This document shows, piece after piece, positions 1 to 6,670 of a stretch of 6,920 bases of DNA. Each line of letters begins with the position of its first letter. Positions within the stretch are counted from its first letter, which is position 1. The DNA lies in NCBI GenBank assembly GCA_946480555.1, contig CAMLLE010000165.1, positions 1 through 6,920 on the forward strand, given 5' to 3'. The DNA is from an uncultured Verrucomicrobia subdivision 3 bacterium (GTDB taxonomy: Bacteria > Verrucomicrobiota > Verrucomicrobiae > Limisphaerales > CAMLLE01). The notes beneath the pieces were generated by a model. That model did no database searches and was not told the DNA's origin. It worked only from the letters and a program-made list of their open reading frames with translations. The position numbers and the translations under genes were made by a program.

Positions 1-260
1 GTTGGACCGGGGCTTCCAGCCCGGCGGATCGACTGCGGCATTCCCAGATCGGAGGTTGATTGAAGCCAAGGTGCGGCTGCATGCCCCGTTGTTCCGGGCG
101 GCAGAAATGCGCGCCCTCCACGGCGATCAAGGATGTTCGCCGCTACACTTTTGCGTCGGCCAGAGCTTGCCCGCGTAATTGATTTCCGGCGTTGCTGCCG
201 CGGATGGATTTCGCAAATGCTTTGTCCGGTTTCGGCGGCTTGCGGCAGGTTTAACAGTGA
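1..260. other. Left-edge intergenic region with two stem-loops
   Basis: No convincing gene is seen in these 260 bases; the open frames here lack a recognisable product. Two inverted repeats are visible. At 7-24 a GC-rich hairpin has a triloop TCC (15-17) closed by GGGCT/AGCCC, and two more C-G pairs after a bulged G. At 121-142 CGGCGA and TCGCCG form 6-bp arms around a 10-base loop. A frame-closing TGA at 258-260 lies directly before the sigma-factor ATG. The promoter of the downstream operon should lie in the last 100 bases, where the sequence becomes less GC-rich (about 173-230), but no good -35/-10 pair can be assigned. Confidence 0.5.
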
Positions 261-1862
261 ATGATGACTGCATCACCGGATGGAGATTTGGTTCTGGCTT
301 ACAGCCGCGAAGGTTCCGAAGCGGCGTTTCGCGCGCTGGTGACTCGGCACGTGAATCTGGTTTACGGCACCGCGCTGCGTCAGGTCGGCGATGCGGGAAT
401 CGCCGAGGAGATTTCCCAGAACGTCTTCGTGGCGCTTGCAAAGAAAGCGCCGCGGCTGAGCGGCAATCAGACGCTCGCCGGCTGGCTGCATCGAACGACC
501 CTTCTGGAAGCCAAGGCGCGCATCCGCGCCGAACTGCGCCAAAAACGCCGGGATCAAACCGCGGCGGAACTGGCCATCGCCGCGCGCGAAGGCGGTTCGG
601 CCGCGGATGCGCTGGCGCCGCTGCTCGACGAAGGGCTTTTGAATCTGCGCGAGGCGGATCGTATGGCCCTGGTGCTTCGTTTTCTGGAGCAGCGCAGCTT
701 GCGCGAGGTGGGCGCGATGATGGGAGTGGATGAAGACGCGGCGCGCAAACGCGTGGCGCGGGCGCTGGAGAAGCTGACCCAGTTCTTCCGCAAACGCGGG
801 TTTGCCGTGACGGCTTCGCTGGTGGCGACGCTGGAAAGCGCCGGACAGGCAGCGGCGCCTGCGGGATTGATAATCTCCGCCACCCAGGCGGGAGTCACTG
901 CGACTGCGGCCTCAGGTGGAACCAGTTCCCTGATCACGCTGTTGAATTCCGCCACGCATGCCAAGGTGGCTGTGGCATGCGCGTTGGTGGCGGCGGTTCC
1001 GCTCGCACTGCAATGGCGCGCAAACGCGAAAGTACAATACGAGCATTCCACCGCTGCCGACCAACTGAGAGCGGCGCAAGTGGAAGCTGAAAATCTGGAA
1101 AGCCAGATCAACGTGGCGCGGCAATTCGCCATTCACGCGCAAACCGAGAACGCAAACTTGGGAATCCGCCTCGCCTCCATTCGCGATCAGAGCGATCGCC
1201 GGACACCGGCACCGGCATATCGTTGGGACGATCATTCGCCCGTTTTCCGCCTGCCCAAAGCCGCGCTCGCCCATCTCGATGTGTCCGTTTTCAGAAATCG
1301 TCGCGGCGCGCTGACACCGGCCATCAAGGAGATTCTCCAGCTCACGCCGGCTGAAGCCACGCGAATTGAGACGGCGCTCGCTGGATTTCTGGCCAGGTAT
1401 CACGCAGCAGAGACGCCAAACATCCGGCAGGTTTCGCCGACGGCAGATGACCTTCAGGGTCACGCCAAAGACGAAACGCGCGTGTTTGAAATCACTGCCA
1501 TCGGCGAGCCATTGAAACAGTTGCGCGCGGAGTTGCTGGCGGAATTGAACGAAACTCTGGGTCCGGAACGATTCGCCATTTTCCAGGAAGGTTTGAGCGA
1601 ATGGATGCCGCTGGATGATGCCTACCACGGCATGAATTCCGTGAACACGGTTTTCAATTCCGACCGCCGATTGCGTTTCTACAAACCGCGTACTCCTCAC
1701 CTTTACGAGGATTTGGAATACAGTGTTTATCAGAAAGGTCGCGGCTTGATGAATATTCGGATGTCGATTGATGAGATTCCGCCCGGCATCCGCCCACACC
1801 TGGAAGATTGGATTCGTCTCGCGCGGGAACTCGCCGCCCGGAAAGGGAACTTGGATGAATAG
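261..1862 (+). CDS. ECF-type sigma-70 factor fused to a membrane-anchored C-terminal domain
   Basis: Predicted RNA polymerase sigma factor (533 aa) that would direct transcription of an unknown regulon. Residues about 12-97 read as sigma region 2, with AFRALVTRHVNLVYGTALR and the region 2 helix AEEISQNVFVALAKKAPRL. Residues about 127-176 read as region 4, with a helix-turn-helix around SLREVGAMMGVDEDAARKRV. An Ala/Thr-rich linker follows, then a hydrophobic segment at about 235-251, a heptad-like coiled coil at about 258-310 and a C-terminal domain at about 320-525 with no cysteine. Classical ECF factors are near 200 aa, so over 300 residues are extra. Such extended sigma factors are, from general knowledge, common in Verrucomicrobiota. 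The start is ATG 261 or the adjacent ATG 264, because an in-frame TGA ends at 260; no strong ribosome site is seen. The gene overlaps its downstream neighbour by 8 bases. The sigma part is secure; the topology (sigma inside, C-terminal domain outside the inner membrane) is inferred, and no separate anti-sigma gene is present. Confidence 0.9.
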   Translation: MMTASPDGDLVLAYSREGSEAAFRALVTRHVNLVYGTALRQVGDAGIAEEISQNVFVALAKKAPRLSGNQTLAGWLHRTTLLEAKARIRAELRQKRRDQTAAELAIAAREGGSAADALAPLLDEGLLNLREADRMALVLRFLEQRSLREVGAMMGVDEDAARKRVARALEKLTQFFRKRGFAVTASLVATLESAGQAAAPAGLIISATQAGVTATAASGGTSSLITLLNSATHAKVAVACALVAAVPLALQWRANAKVQYEHSTAADQLRAAQVEAENLESQINVARQFAIHAQTENANLGIRLASIRDQSDRRTPAPAYRWDDHSPVFRLPKAALAHLDVSVFRNRRGALTPAIKEILQLTPAEATRIETALAGFLARYHAAETPNIRQVSPTADDLQGHAKDETRVFEITAIGEPLKQLRAELLAELNETLGPERFAIFQEGLSEWMPLDDAYHGMNSVNTVFNSDRRLRFYKPRTPHLYEDLEYSVYQKGRGLMNIRMSIDEIPPGIRPHLEDWIRLARELAARKGNLDE

Positions 1863-2745
1863 GAAAGTCATTTTCGCCTGTGTCATCCTCGGCGCGCTGG
1901 CTACCGGCGGATGGCAACAAATACGGTTGTCGCAATCGCGGAACGCATTGACTCGAACGCGCACCGACCTGGCCGCGGCGCAGGAGCGGATCGCAACGGC
2001 GAGGGAACGGTTGAGCGTGATCGAAGCGGAAATCGGATCGCAGAAACGGGAGCAAAACCGGCTCACGGTCGAGCTGGCAAAAGCCCGGCAGCAGCATCGC
2101 AAGCAATTCCCCGAAAGCGAATGGACAACCCCGCCGAACTTTCTGCCGGAGTGGAATCCTGATTCACCCTTTGTTTGGGTGAACAAAGAGATCGCGCCCC
2201 AGCTGCAGCTTTCGCCTTTCACCGAAAGTGGCGAACTCGATCCGGGCGTGCTCCAGGTGCTGGCGGTGGATAATCCCGCCAGCGTGAAGCTGAACGAACG
2301 GCTCAGGCAGTTTTACAGGCCAAGGGAGGAGCTGGAACTGGCCACCGCCACACACAGCGATGCCCATCTTCCGGGTGCCACGAGTGAGGAGGGCGAGAAG
2401 TTGACGATTATCGTCCGGGCGGAGGCGGACCAAAGCGACGAACTCAAGAACGAGTTTGCCTCGATACTGCGGGAAGGGCTCGGTGAACAGCGGGCGGGCT
2501 TGGTGATCGATGCCGGAAAACCATGGATCGCAGCCGCGCTGGCGAATTTCGGAAAGGAACCCAAGACGATTTCGCTCGTTCGCCTTTCGGATGGACGGTT
2601 CGGTGTGAGCCGGAGATGTGGAACAGATTGGGAGTCGATGACGTGTCCGGCGGATGTTGCACAACGGGTAATTCCAACGCATCTTCTGCCACTCTTTGAC
2701 GGGCTTTTCAAATCGGCTTCCGAATCAGCTGGTGTCCCGAGATAA
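1855..2745 (+). CDS. Membrane-anchored coiled-coil protein, homologous to the C-terminal half of the upstream sigma factor
   Basis: Unknown function; 296 aa. The ATG at 1855 overlaps the end of the sigma gene (ATGAATAG, where TAG is its stop), and a purine-rich GGAAAGGGAA lies about 5-14 bases upstream, so I prefer it to the longer frame opening at 1768, which would overlap by 95 bases. Residues 4-20 are a hydrophobic anchor preceded by N3-R-K. Residues about 22-82 are a charged coiled coil. Residues about 100-290 form a domain that aligns by eye with the upstream protein: here DSPFVWVNKEIAPQLQLS (103-120) against HSPVFRLPKAALAHLDVS (325-342), DELKNEFASILREGLGEQR against the EPLKQLRAELLAELNETLG block, and IPTHLLPLFDGLFK against IPPGIRPHLEDWIR near the C-terminus. 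Two cysteines (C255, C264) in the outer domain could form a disulfide; the sigma-linked copy has none there. The overlap implies coupled translation. A role as partner or competitor of the sigma-linked domain is only a hypothesis. Confidence 0.8.
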   Translation: MNRKVIFACVILGALATGGWQQIRLSQSRNALTRTRTDLAAAQERIATARERLSVIEAEIGSQKREQNRLTVELAKARQQHRKQFPESEWTTPPNFLPEWNPDSPFVWVNKEIAPQLQLSPFTESGELDPGVLQVLAVDNPASVKLNERLRQFYRPREELELATATHSDAHLPGATSEEGEKLTIIVRAEADQSDELKNEFASILREGLGEQRAGLVIDAGKPWIAAALANFGKEPKTISLVRLSDGRFGVSRRCGTDWESMTCPADVAQRVIPTHLLPLFDGLFKSASESAGVPR

Positions 2746-2770
2746 GCTGGAAAACATCCGGCCGGAGCCT

Positions 2771-2811
2771 CAGAGGAATTCGGGAGCAGGGGAATGAACT
2801 CCATTCCTCTG
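2771..2811. other. Two mutually exclusive stem-loops after the sigma operon
   Basis: CAGAGGAAT (2771-2779) is exactly complementary to ATTCCTCTG (2803-2811), a 9-bp stem with a 23-base loop. Inside it AGGGGAATG (2788-2796) pairs with CATTCCTCT (2802-2810), with one G-U wobble, around the loop AACTC. Both stems use the same 3' arm, so only one can form at a time. A weak T-rich run (2817-2821) follows. It may serve as a transcription terminator for the sigma operon or as an alternative-fold leader for panC; the sequence alone does not decide. Confidence 0.35.
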
Positions 2812-2832
2812 ACCAAATTTCTCCTGCCGGTC

Positions 2833-2870
2833 CGCTGACTTGATACTGGTGCGCATCGGGCGGGTCAGCG
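2833..2870. repeat. Inverted repeat upstream of panC
   Basis: CGCTGAC (2833-2839) and GTCAGCG (2864-2870) are exact complements separated by 24 bases. This lies within the 207-base gap before panC, 83 bases from the preferred panC start. It could be a leader structure or simply part of the stem-loop-rich intergenic DNA of this genome. No known riboswitch consensus is recognised here, and no clear panC promoter can be assigned. Confidence 0.3.
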
Positions 2871-2952
2871 CCCTGTGTGTTCCATCGCTGAAAGTTAGCG
2901 TTGGTTCAAATTCGGATTTGTCGCGTCCCCGGCTGTGTCGCATTGTTCGCGC

Positions 2953-3816
2953 GTGAAGATTGAAGGCTCCATCAGTGGAATGCAGCGTTCGGCGCTGCGA
3001 TTGCGGCGGTCGGGCATCAAAATCGGATTCGTTCCCACCATGGGTTTCCTGCACGCCGGCCACATCAGCCTGGTGAAGGAAGCGCGCAAACGGGTGGGCA
3101 AACGCGGAAAGGTGGTTCTCAGCATTTACGTGAACCCGACGCAGTTTGGGCCGAAGGAAGATTTCACCAAGTATCCGCGCGACCTGAAGCGCGACCTTAG
3201 GTTGTGCCGTGAGGCGGGCGTGGACGTCGTCTTCACGCCCAGCGACGCTGACATGTATCCGGGCAAAACGGAGAAGCGCTACAGCACTTACGTGATCGAA
3301 GAGCAGCTCTCAATGTCGATGGAAGGCGAATCGCGGCCGACGCATTTCCGCGGCGTCACCACCATCGTCGCCAAGCTGTTCAACCTCGTGCTGCCGGACG
3401 TGGCGGTTTTCGGCGCCAAAGATTTTCAGCAGGCGGCCATCATCCAGCGGATGACGAAGGATTTAAATTTTCCAATCCAGATCGTTGTCGCGCCGACGTT
3501 GCGCGAAGTGGACGGCCTCGCAATGAGTTCGCGGAACAAGTATCTCGAAGGCGATTTGCGGACGCAGGCAGTCGTGCTTTGGCGCTGCATTCAAAAGGCA
3601 CAGGCGGCGGTGCGAAAGGCGAAATCGGTTTCAGCCGGTCGTCTGCACGCGGATTTGCGGAAGTTGATCGAAGCCGAACCGGCGGCGCGATTGGATTACA
3701 TCGAGTTCTTCCATCCTGAAACATTGGAACCGGCTTCAAAGGTCCGCGCCGGAACGCAGATGGCGCTGGCGGTGTTCATCGGGAAAACGCGGCTGATCGA
3801 CAACGCGCGGTTGTGA
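2953..3816 (+). CDS. panC: Pantothenate synthetase (pantoate--beta-alanine ligase)
   Basis: Cytoplasmic enzyme of coenzyme A biosynthesis: ATP-dependent condensation of D-pantoate with beta-alanine, via pantoyl adenylate. With GTG 2953 as start it is 287 aa, the usual family size. Family signatures in order: PTMGFLHAGH (28-37, with the HIGH-type ATP site HAGH), VNPTQFGPKEDFTKYPR (60-76, with the pantoate-binding Gln64), HFRGVTTIV (131-139), GAKDFQQ (154-160) and MSSRN (191-195, the counterpart of the KMSKS loop). All expected active-site blocks are present. A GTG at 2935 would add six residues (MSHCSR) and is possible. GTG 2953 is preferred because about 27 residues before PTMG match known PanC proteins; neither start has a clear ribosome site. 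No panB or panD is in the window. The stop (TGA, 3814-3816) directly abuts the stop of the convergent toxin gene, leaving no room for a separate terminator. Confidence 0.96.
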   Translation: MKIEGSISGMQRSALRLRRSGIKIGFVPTMGFLHAGHISLVKEARKRVGKRGKVVLSIYVNPTQFGPKEDFTKYPRDLKRDLRLCREAGVDVVFTPSDADMYPGKTEKRYSTYVIEEQLSMSMEGESRPTHFRGVTTIVAKLFNLVLPDVAVFGAKDFQQAAIIQRMTKDLNFPIQIVVAPTLREVDGLAMSSRNKYLEGDLRTQAVVLWRCIQKAQAAVRKAKSVSAGRLHADLRKLIEAEPAARLDYIEFFHPETLEPASKVRAGTQMALAVFIGKTRLIDNARL

Positions 3817-4233
3817 CTATTTGCGCGGAAGAATCACGGGAATGCCCTGGCGCTCAAAACGCCTGTAAATTTTGAAGTCTGAATCCAGCGTGATGAGTTT
3901 GCAGTCCTGCTTCAATTCAGTCATGCAGACCAGGCAGCCATCCACAAAATCCATCGGCGTATCGGAATACTTCTTCATGAGAAAGAGCACCCGGTCGAGA
4001 TTCGATTCCAAATCAAAGCGGATCGAAACAATCTCGCGTTGGAGCAGCTCAAGAACTGCCCAAGGTTGAATTCCGTCGATGTGAAGCAGATGAGCTGCTT
4101 CCGTGATGGCGCCTTCGCAAGTCCAGACCGGGCTCGGGACGTGGCTGAATTGTTCCCGGGCCCAGAGATGGTAGGCATCGCGTCGGTTAAGCAGGGCGAC
4201 CAGCGGGCCTGAATCCGTCAGGAACGCTTCCAT
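3817..4233 (-). CDS. vapC: PIN-domain ribonuclease toxin, VapC type
   Basis: 138-aa single-domain PIN protein, by family knowledge a magnesium-dependent RNase that acts as the toxin of a type II toxin-antitoxin pair. The expected acidic positions are seen: D7 in [12 protein letters not shown]45 in ITEAAHLL, D95/D98 in PMDFVDGCLV, and D117/D119 in LITLDSDFKIYRR. The length is typical, and the protein ends with the usual IPVILP strand. The ATG lies inside the 3' end of the antitoxin gene (16-base overlap), so the two are probably translated together, antitoxin first. The catalytic residues look intact, so the toxin is probably active. Its RNA target cannot be read from sequence. The stop TAG is immediately adjacent to the panC stop on the other strand. 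Confidence 0.88.
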   Translation of the reverse strand: MEAFLTDSGPLVALLNRRDAYHLWAREQFSHVPSPVWTCEGAITEAAHLLHIDGIQPWAVLELLQREIVSIRFDLESNLDRVLFLMKKYSDTPMDFVDGCLVCMTELKQDCKLITLDSDFKIYRRFERQGIPVILPRK

Positions 4234-4457
4234 TTGCCCAGGTCCTTCAGGTTGCGTTTGTCGCTGGAGTTCCGGCTGCCCTCGAACTTGCCCACCAGAT
4301 CGCCGGCGCGTGCTGTGACACTCTCGCCGTTCACGCTGTTCCGCTGGCGAATCAATGCCTCGCGAATGATCTCTGACTTGGGGCGGTTCAGCTCTTTGGC
4401 TCTTTTTTCGAGCCAGGCAGCCAGGTCAGCAGGCACTTTCAGGGTTAACGTTTGCAT
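4218..4457 (-). CDS. vapB: Ribbon-helix-helix (CopG/VapB-type) antitoxin
   Basis: 79-aa protein. Residues 2-8 (QTLTLKV) form the DNA-contacting beta strand, 10-24 ([15 protein letters not shown]) helix 1, and 26-39 ([14 protein letters not shown]) helix 2 of a ribbon-helix-helix dimer. The tail with DLVGKFEG (53-60) and NLKDLGK resembles the toxin-binding tails of antitoxins that pair with PIN toxins. The role is inferred: neutralise the downstream PIN protein and repress its own promoter. The start ATG (CAT at 4455-4457 on +) is chosen because the fold begins there. The same frame stays open far upstream on this strand across nadB, but that extension is antisense reading of nadB and not part of this protein. 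No strong ribosome site precedes the ATG. The start is 66 bases from the divergent nadB start. Confidence 0.85.
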   Translation of the reverse strand: MQTLTLKVPADLAAWLEKRAKELNRPKSEIIREALIRQRNSVNGESVTARAGDLVGKFEGSRNSSDKRNLKDLGKWKRS

Positions 4458-4523
4458 GGAGAAGTGGTAACACCCGACTGGCAGATTGACAATACCGCAT
4501 CCGGTTCGCAGAGTGGCGCCTCC
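4458..4523. promoter_or_regulatory. Divergent vapB/nadB control region with a central palindrome
   Basis: This 66-base gap must hold the start signals of two divergent genes. At 4485-4493 it contains ATTGACAAT, a palindrome around a central A. On + this gives a perfect TTGACA -35 box (4486-4491); 17 bases later CAGAGT (4509-4514) is a poor -10. On - the same site gives TTGTCA, and 17 bases later TACCAC is an equally poor -10. Both candidate promoters would start transcription very near their start codons. The palindrome is a plausible operator for the ribbon-helix-helix antitoxin, but this is inference from position and symmetry only. Confidence 0.4.
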
Positions 4524-6119
4524 ATGAAGCACTTCGACTTTCTCGTTCTCGGCAGCGGCATTGCCGGGCTTTCGTTCGCGCTGAAGGTGGCGGCACACGG
4601 GCGCGTGGCCATCATCACCAAAAAGAACAAGGCGGAGTCGAATACCAATTACGCCCAGGGCGGCATCGCAGCGGTCACCAGCAAGGAGGACTCCTTTGAA
4701 ATGCACGTGCGCGATACGCTGGAAGCAGGCGCGGGGCTGTGCCGGGAAGACGTGGTGCGTTTGATCATCGAAGAAGGGCCGGCGTGCATCCAGGAGTTGA
4801 TCGATCTCGGCATGAAGTTCAGCGAGCGCGATGACCCGAACGTTCCTGGCGGACGCGAGCTCGACCTGGGGCGTGAAGGCGGTCATTCGCATCGGCGCAT
4901 TCTCCACGCAAAAGATGTGACGGGTCGCGAAATTGAACGCGCGCTGCTGGCAGCCATCGCCGCGCAGCCAAACATTTCCATCTTCGAAAACCACCTGGCG
5001 ATCGATCTCATCACGAGTCAGAAGCTCGGTTACGTGGGCGAGAACCGGTGCCTTGGAGTTTACGTGTTGAACAAGCTGAGCGGCGCGGTCGAGACCTTTT
5101 CCGCGCCAGTGACGCTGCTGGCGACCGGCGGCTGCGGCAAGGTCTATCTCTACACGACGAATCCCGACATCGCGACGGGCGACGGTGTGGCCATGGCTTA
5201 TCGCGCCGGAGCGTCGATCGCGAACATGGAATTCGTCCAGTTCCATCCCACGTGCCTGTATCATCCGGCGGCGAAATCGTTTCTCATCAGCGAAGCGGTC
5301 CGCGGCGAAGGCGGCGTGTTGAAGACATTGGAAGGCCGGGAATTCATGGATGCGTATCATCCGCTGAAATCGCTGGCGCCGCGCGATGTCGTGGCGCGGG
5401 CGATCGACAGCGAGATGAAGAAAAGCGGCGCCGACTGCGTGCACTTGGACATCACGCACAAGCCGGCGCGCTTCATCATCGAGCGCTTCCCGAACATCTA
5501 TCAAACCTGCCTGAAGTTCGGCATCGACATCACGAAAGAGCCAATTCCCGTCGTGCCTGCAGCGCATTACCAATGCGGTGGGGTGAAGACCAATGTAGAT
5601 GGCGAAACGGAGATTCCCGGCCTTTACGCAGTGGGCGAAGTCGCCTGCACTGGATTGCACGGAGCCAACCGGCTGGCGAGCAATTCACTGTTGGAAGCGC
5701 TGGTTTGTGCGCATCGTGCCGCGCGCAAGGTCACTTCGCTGGAACATCCCAGGAACGGACTCACCATTCCTGACTGGCATTCCGGCAACGCCCACAACCC
5801 TGACGAGATGGTCGTTGTGTCGCATAATTGGGACGAGATTCGCCGTTGCATGTGGGACTATGTGGGAATCGTGCGCACGGACAAACGCTTGCAGCGGGCG
5901 CTCAAGCGCATCGCCAATCTCCAGGAGGAAATCCACGAATACTATTGGGACTTCATTGTGACCGCTGACCTGCTGGAATTGCGCAACATTGCGACGGTGG
6001 CGGAACTGATCGTTCGCTGTGCGTTGCAGCGTCCCGAGAGTCGCGGCCTCAATTACAATCTGGATCATCGAGAGGCGTTGCCTGCCTGGTCGCAGCGCGA
6101 TTCCGTCCTCCGCAAATAA
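4524..6119 (+). CDS. nadB: L-aspartate oxidase
   Basis: Flavoenzyme of de novo NAD synthesis. It oxidises L-aspartate to iminoaspartate, which NadA then condenses with dihydroxyacetone phosphate to quinolinate. The protein is 531 aa, close to the family length of about 540. FAD-binding [10 protein letters not shown] lies at residues 10-19, and [10 protein letters not shown] (42-51) is the typical flavin-loop segment. Also seen are [10 protein letters not shown] (199-208), HPT (241-243) with the substrate histidine, [12 protein letters not shown] (284-295) with the catalytic arginine R287, AAHYQCGGV (346-354) with H348, and [24 protein letters not shown] (371-394). A helical C-terminal domain follows from about 430. 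These match the succinate dehydrogenase/fumarate reductase flavoprotein family with the NadB-specific C-terminus. ATG 4524 is chosen because the FAD fold begins directly after it; a TTG at 4452 would add 24 unrelated residues and overlap the antitoxin gene. No nadA or nadC is in the window. No ribosome site is obvious, and leaderless translation is possible given the nearby promoter candidate. Confidence 0.97.
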   Translation: MKHFDFLVLGSGIAGLSFALKVAAHGRVAIITKKNKAESNTNYAQGGIAAVTSKEDSFEMHVRDTLEAGAGLCREDVVRLIIEEGPACIQELIDLGMKFSERDDPNVPGGRELDLGREGGHSHRRILHAKDVTGREIERALLAAIAAQPNISIFENHLAIDLITSQKLGYVGENRCLGVYVLNKLSGAVETFSAPVTLLATGGCGKVYLYTTNPDIATGDGVAMAYRAGASIANMEFVQFHPTCLYHPAAKSFLISEAVRGEGGVLKTLEGREFMDAYHPLKSLAPRDVVARAIDSEMKKSGADCVHLDITHKPARFIIERFPNIYQTCLKFGIDITKEPIPVVPAAHYQCGGVKTNVDGETEIPGLYAVGEVACTGLHGANRLASNSLLEALVCAHRAARKVTSLEHPRNGLTIPDWHSGNAHNPDEMVVVSHNWDEIRRCMWDYVGIVRTDKRLQRALKRIANLQEEIHEYYWDFIVTADLLELRNIATVAELIVRCALQRPESRGLNYNLDHREALPAWSQRDSVLRK

Positions 6120-6122
6120 AGG

Positions 6123-6146
6123 CGCCCTGCCGTTGGCGGCAGGGCG
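6123..6146. terminator. GC-rich hairpin between nadB and the convergent gene
   Basis: CGCCCTGCC (6123-6131) and GGCAGGGCG (6138-6146) form a perfect 9-bp stem around a six-base loop. It starts 4 bases after the nadB stop. On + it is followed by TTGGGGG and not a T-run. On - it is followed by CCTTTATTTG, a better intrinsic-terminator tail, and it lies 24 bases past the stop of the convergent gene. It probably ends transcription from both sides, more efficiently on -. Confidence 0.75.
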
Positions 6147-6169
6147 TTGGGGGAACTATGAACAACAAC

Positions 6170-6670
6170 TTAAAACTTCACGTGAATTTTCACGTAGCCG
6201 CAGCTGGGTTCCTCCCAACCGGTGCCATTGCGGCCATAAATTCGGACGGACTTCTCCGCATCAAAATCACCAAAGCCAGGTTCGATTGAGGTGCGAGCCC
6301 AACCGCGCACCGGTTGGCCTGATGCGACCGGACGGCGCACCACCGCGAACGGATAAAGCGATGCCGTGCGCACCGGGCTTTGCGATAGCGTCAGCGAAGG
6401 TTCGTCCAGCAGTCCGCGGAAAGTCTCCCTCGCGAATGCAGCACTCGCGGGAACAGCAGGCGCGGGCTTTGAAGCTTCGGCGGGTTCACGCACGATGGGA
6501 AGCCGGCGCTCGACCCGCGTTTCCATCTTCGCCATCGCCAGGGTCAATACCGGTTCCGCAGCAATCACGTTGAACACAGCGCCGATTCCGAGCGCGGCCA
6601 CGAGCCAAAGCCGGCGTGAAATTGATTTCCTGCTGGAGGCTCTCCCTGTTCTGGACGCTGCGTTCTGCAC
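6170..6670 (-). CDS. Small hypothetical protein with an N-terminal signal or anchor segment
   Basis: I do not recognise a family. The frame gives 166 aa from a GTG (CAC at 6668-6670 on +). A TGA two codons upstream makes this the first possible start in frame, and no ribosome site is seen. Residues 1-20 are basic (R7, R10, R14, K15, R19, R20), followed by a hydrophobic stretch at 21-38 (LWLVAALGIGAVFNVIAA). This looks like a signal peptide or single anchor, with possible cleavage after A37 or A38. The mature part has a Pro/Ala-rich linker (63-78) and no known motif; a short C-terminal segment (144-166, RIYGRNGTGW to YVKIHVKF) looks beta-rich. The terminator-like hairpin 24 bases after its stop, with a T-rich tail in this orientation, supports it as a real gene. 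Overlapping + frames here show no domain or signal segment. It might also be a decayed or lineage-specific gene. Confidence 0.55.
   Translation of the reverse strand: MQNAASRTGRASSRKSISRRLWLVAALGIGAVFNVIAAEPVLTLAMAKMETRVERRLPIVREPAEASKPAPAVPASAAFARETFRGLLDEPSLTLSQSPVRTASLYPFAVVRRPVASGQPVRGWARTSIEPGFGDFDAEKSVRIYGRNGTGWEEPSCGYVKIHVKF

Noticed and set aside
1768..1854. Earlier ATG for the second gene of the sigma operon
   Set aside because: It would add 29 residues ahead of a clean membrane anchor and overlap the sigma gene by 95 bases; the ATG at 1855 gives the normal short overlap.
912..2222. 436-codon open frame on - across the sigma operon
   Set aside because: The + strand holds clear sigma regions 2 and 4 and a homologous partner protein; the antisense translation has no recognisable domain and runs across both genes.
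2746..2952. Riboswitch upstream of panC
   Set aside because: Stems are present, but no conserved core of a known riboswitch class could be identified by eye.
4452..4523. TTG start extending nadB by 24 residues
   Set aside because: The added residues do not resemble NadB N-termini and the start lies inside the antitoxin gene; ATG 4524 is followed directly by the FAD-binding fold.
4458..5660. Long - strand open frame continuous with the antitoxin gene
   Set aside because: It is antisense to nadB, whose motifs are unmistakable on +. Only the last 79 codons give a known fold, so the extension is a by-product of GC-rich codon use.
6019..6573. + strand open frame overlapping the nadB end and the small gene
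   Set aside because: It begins within nadB in another frame, crosses the terminator-like hairpin, and shows no domain or signal segment.
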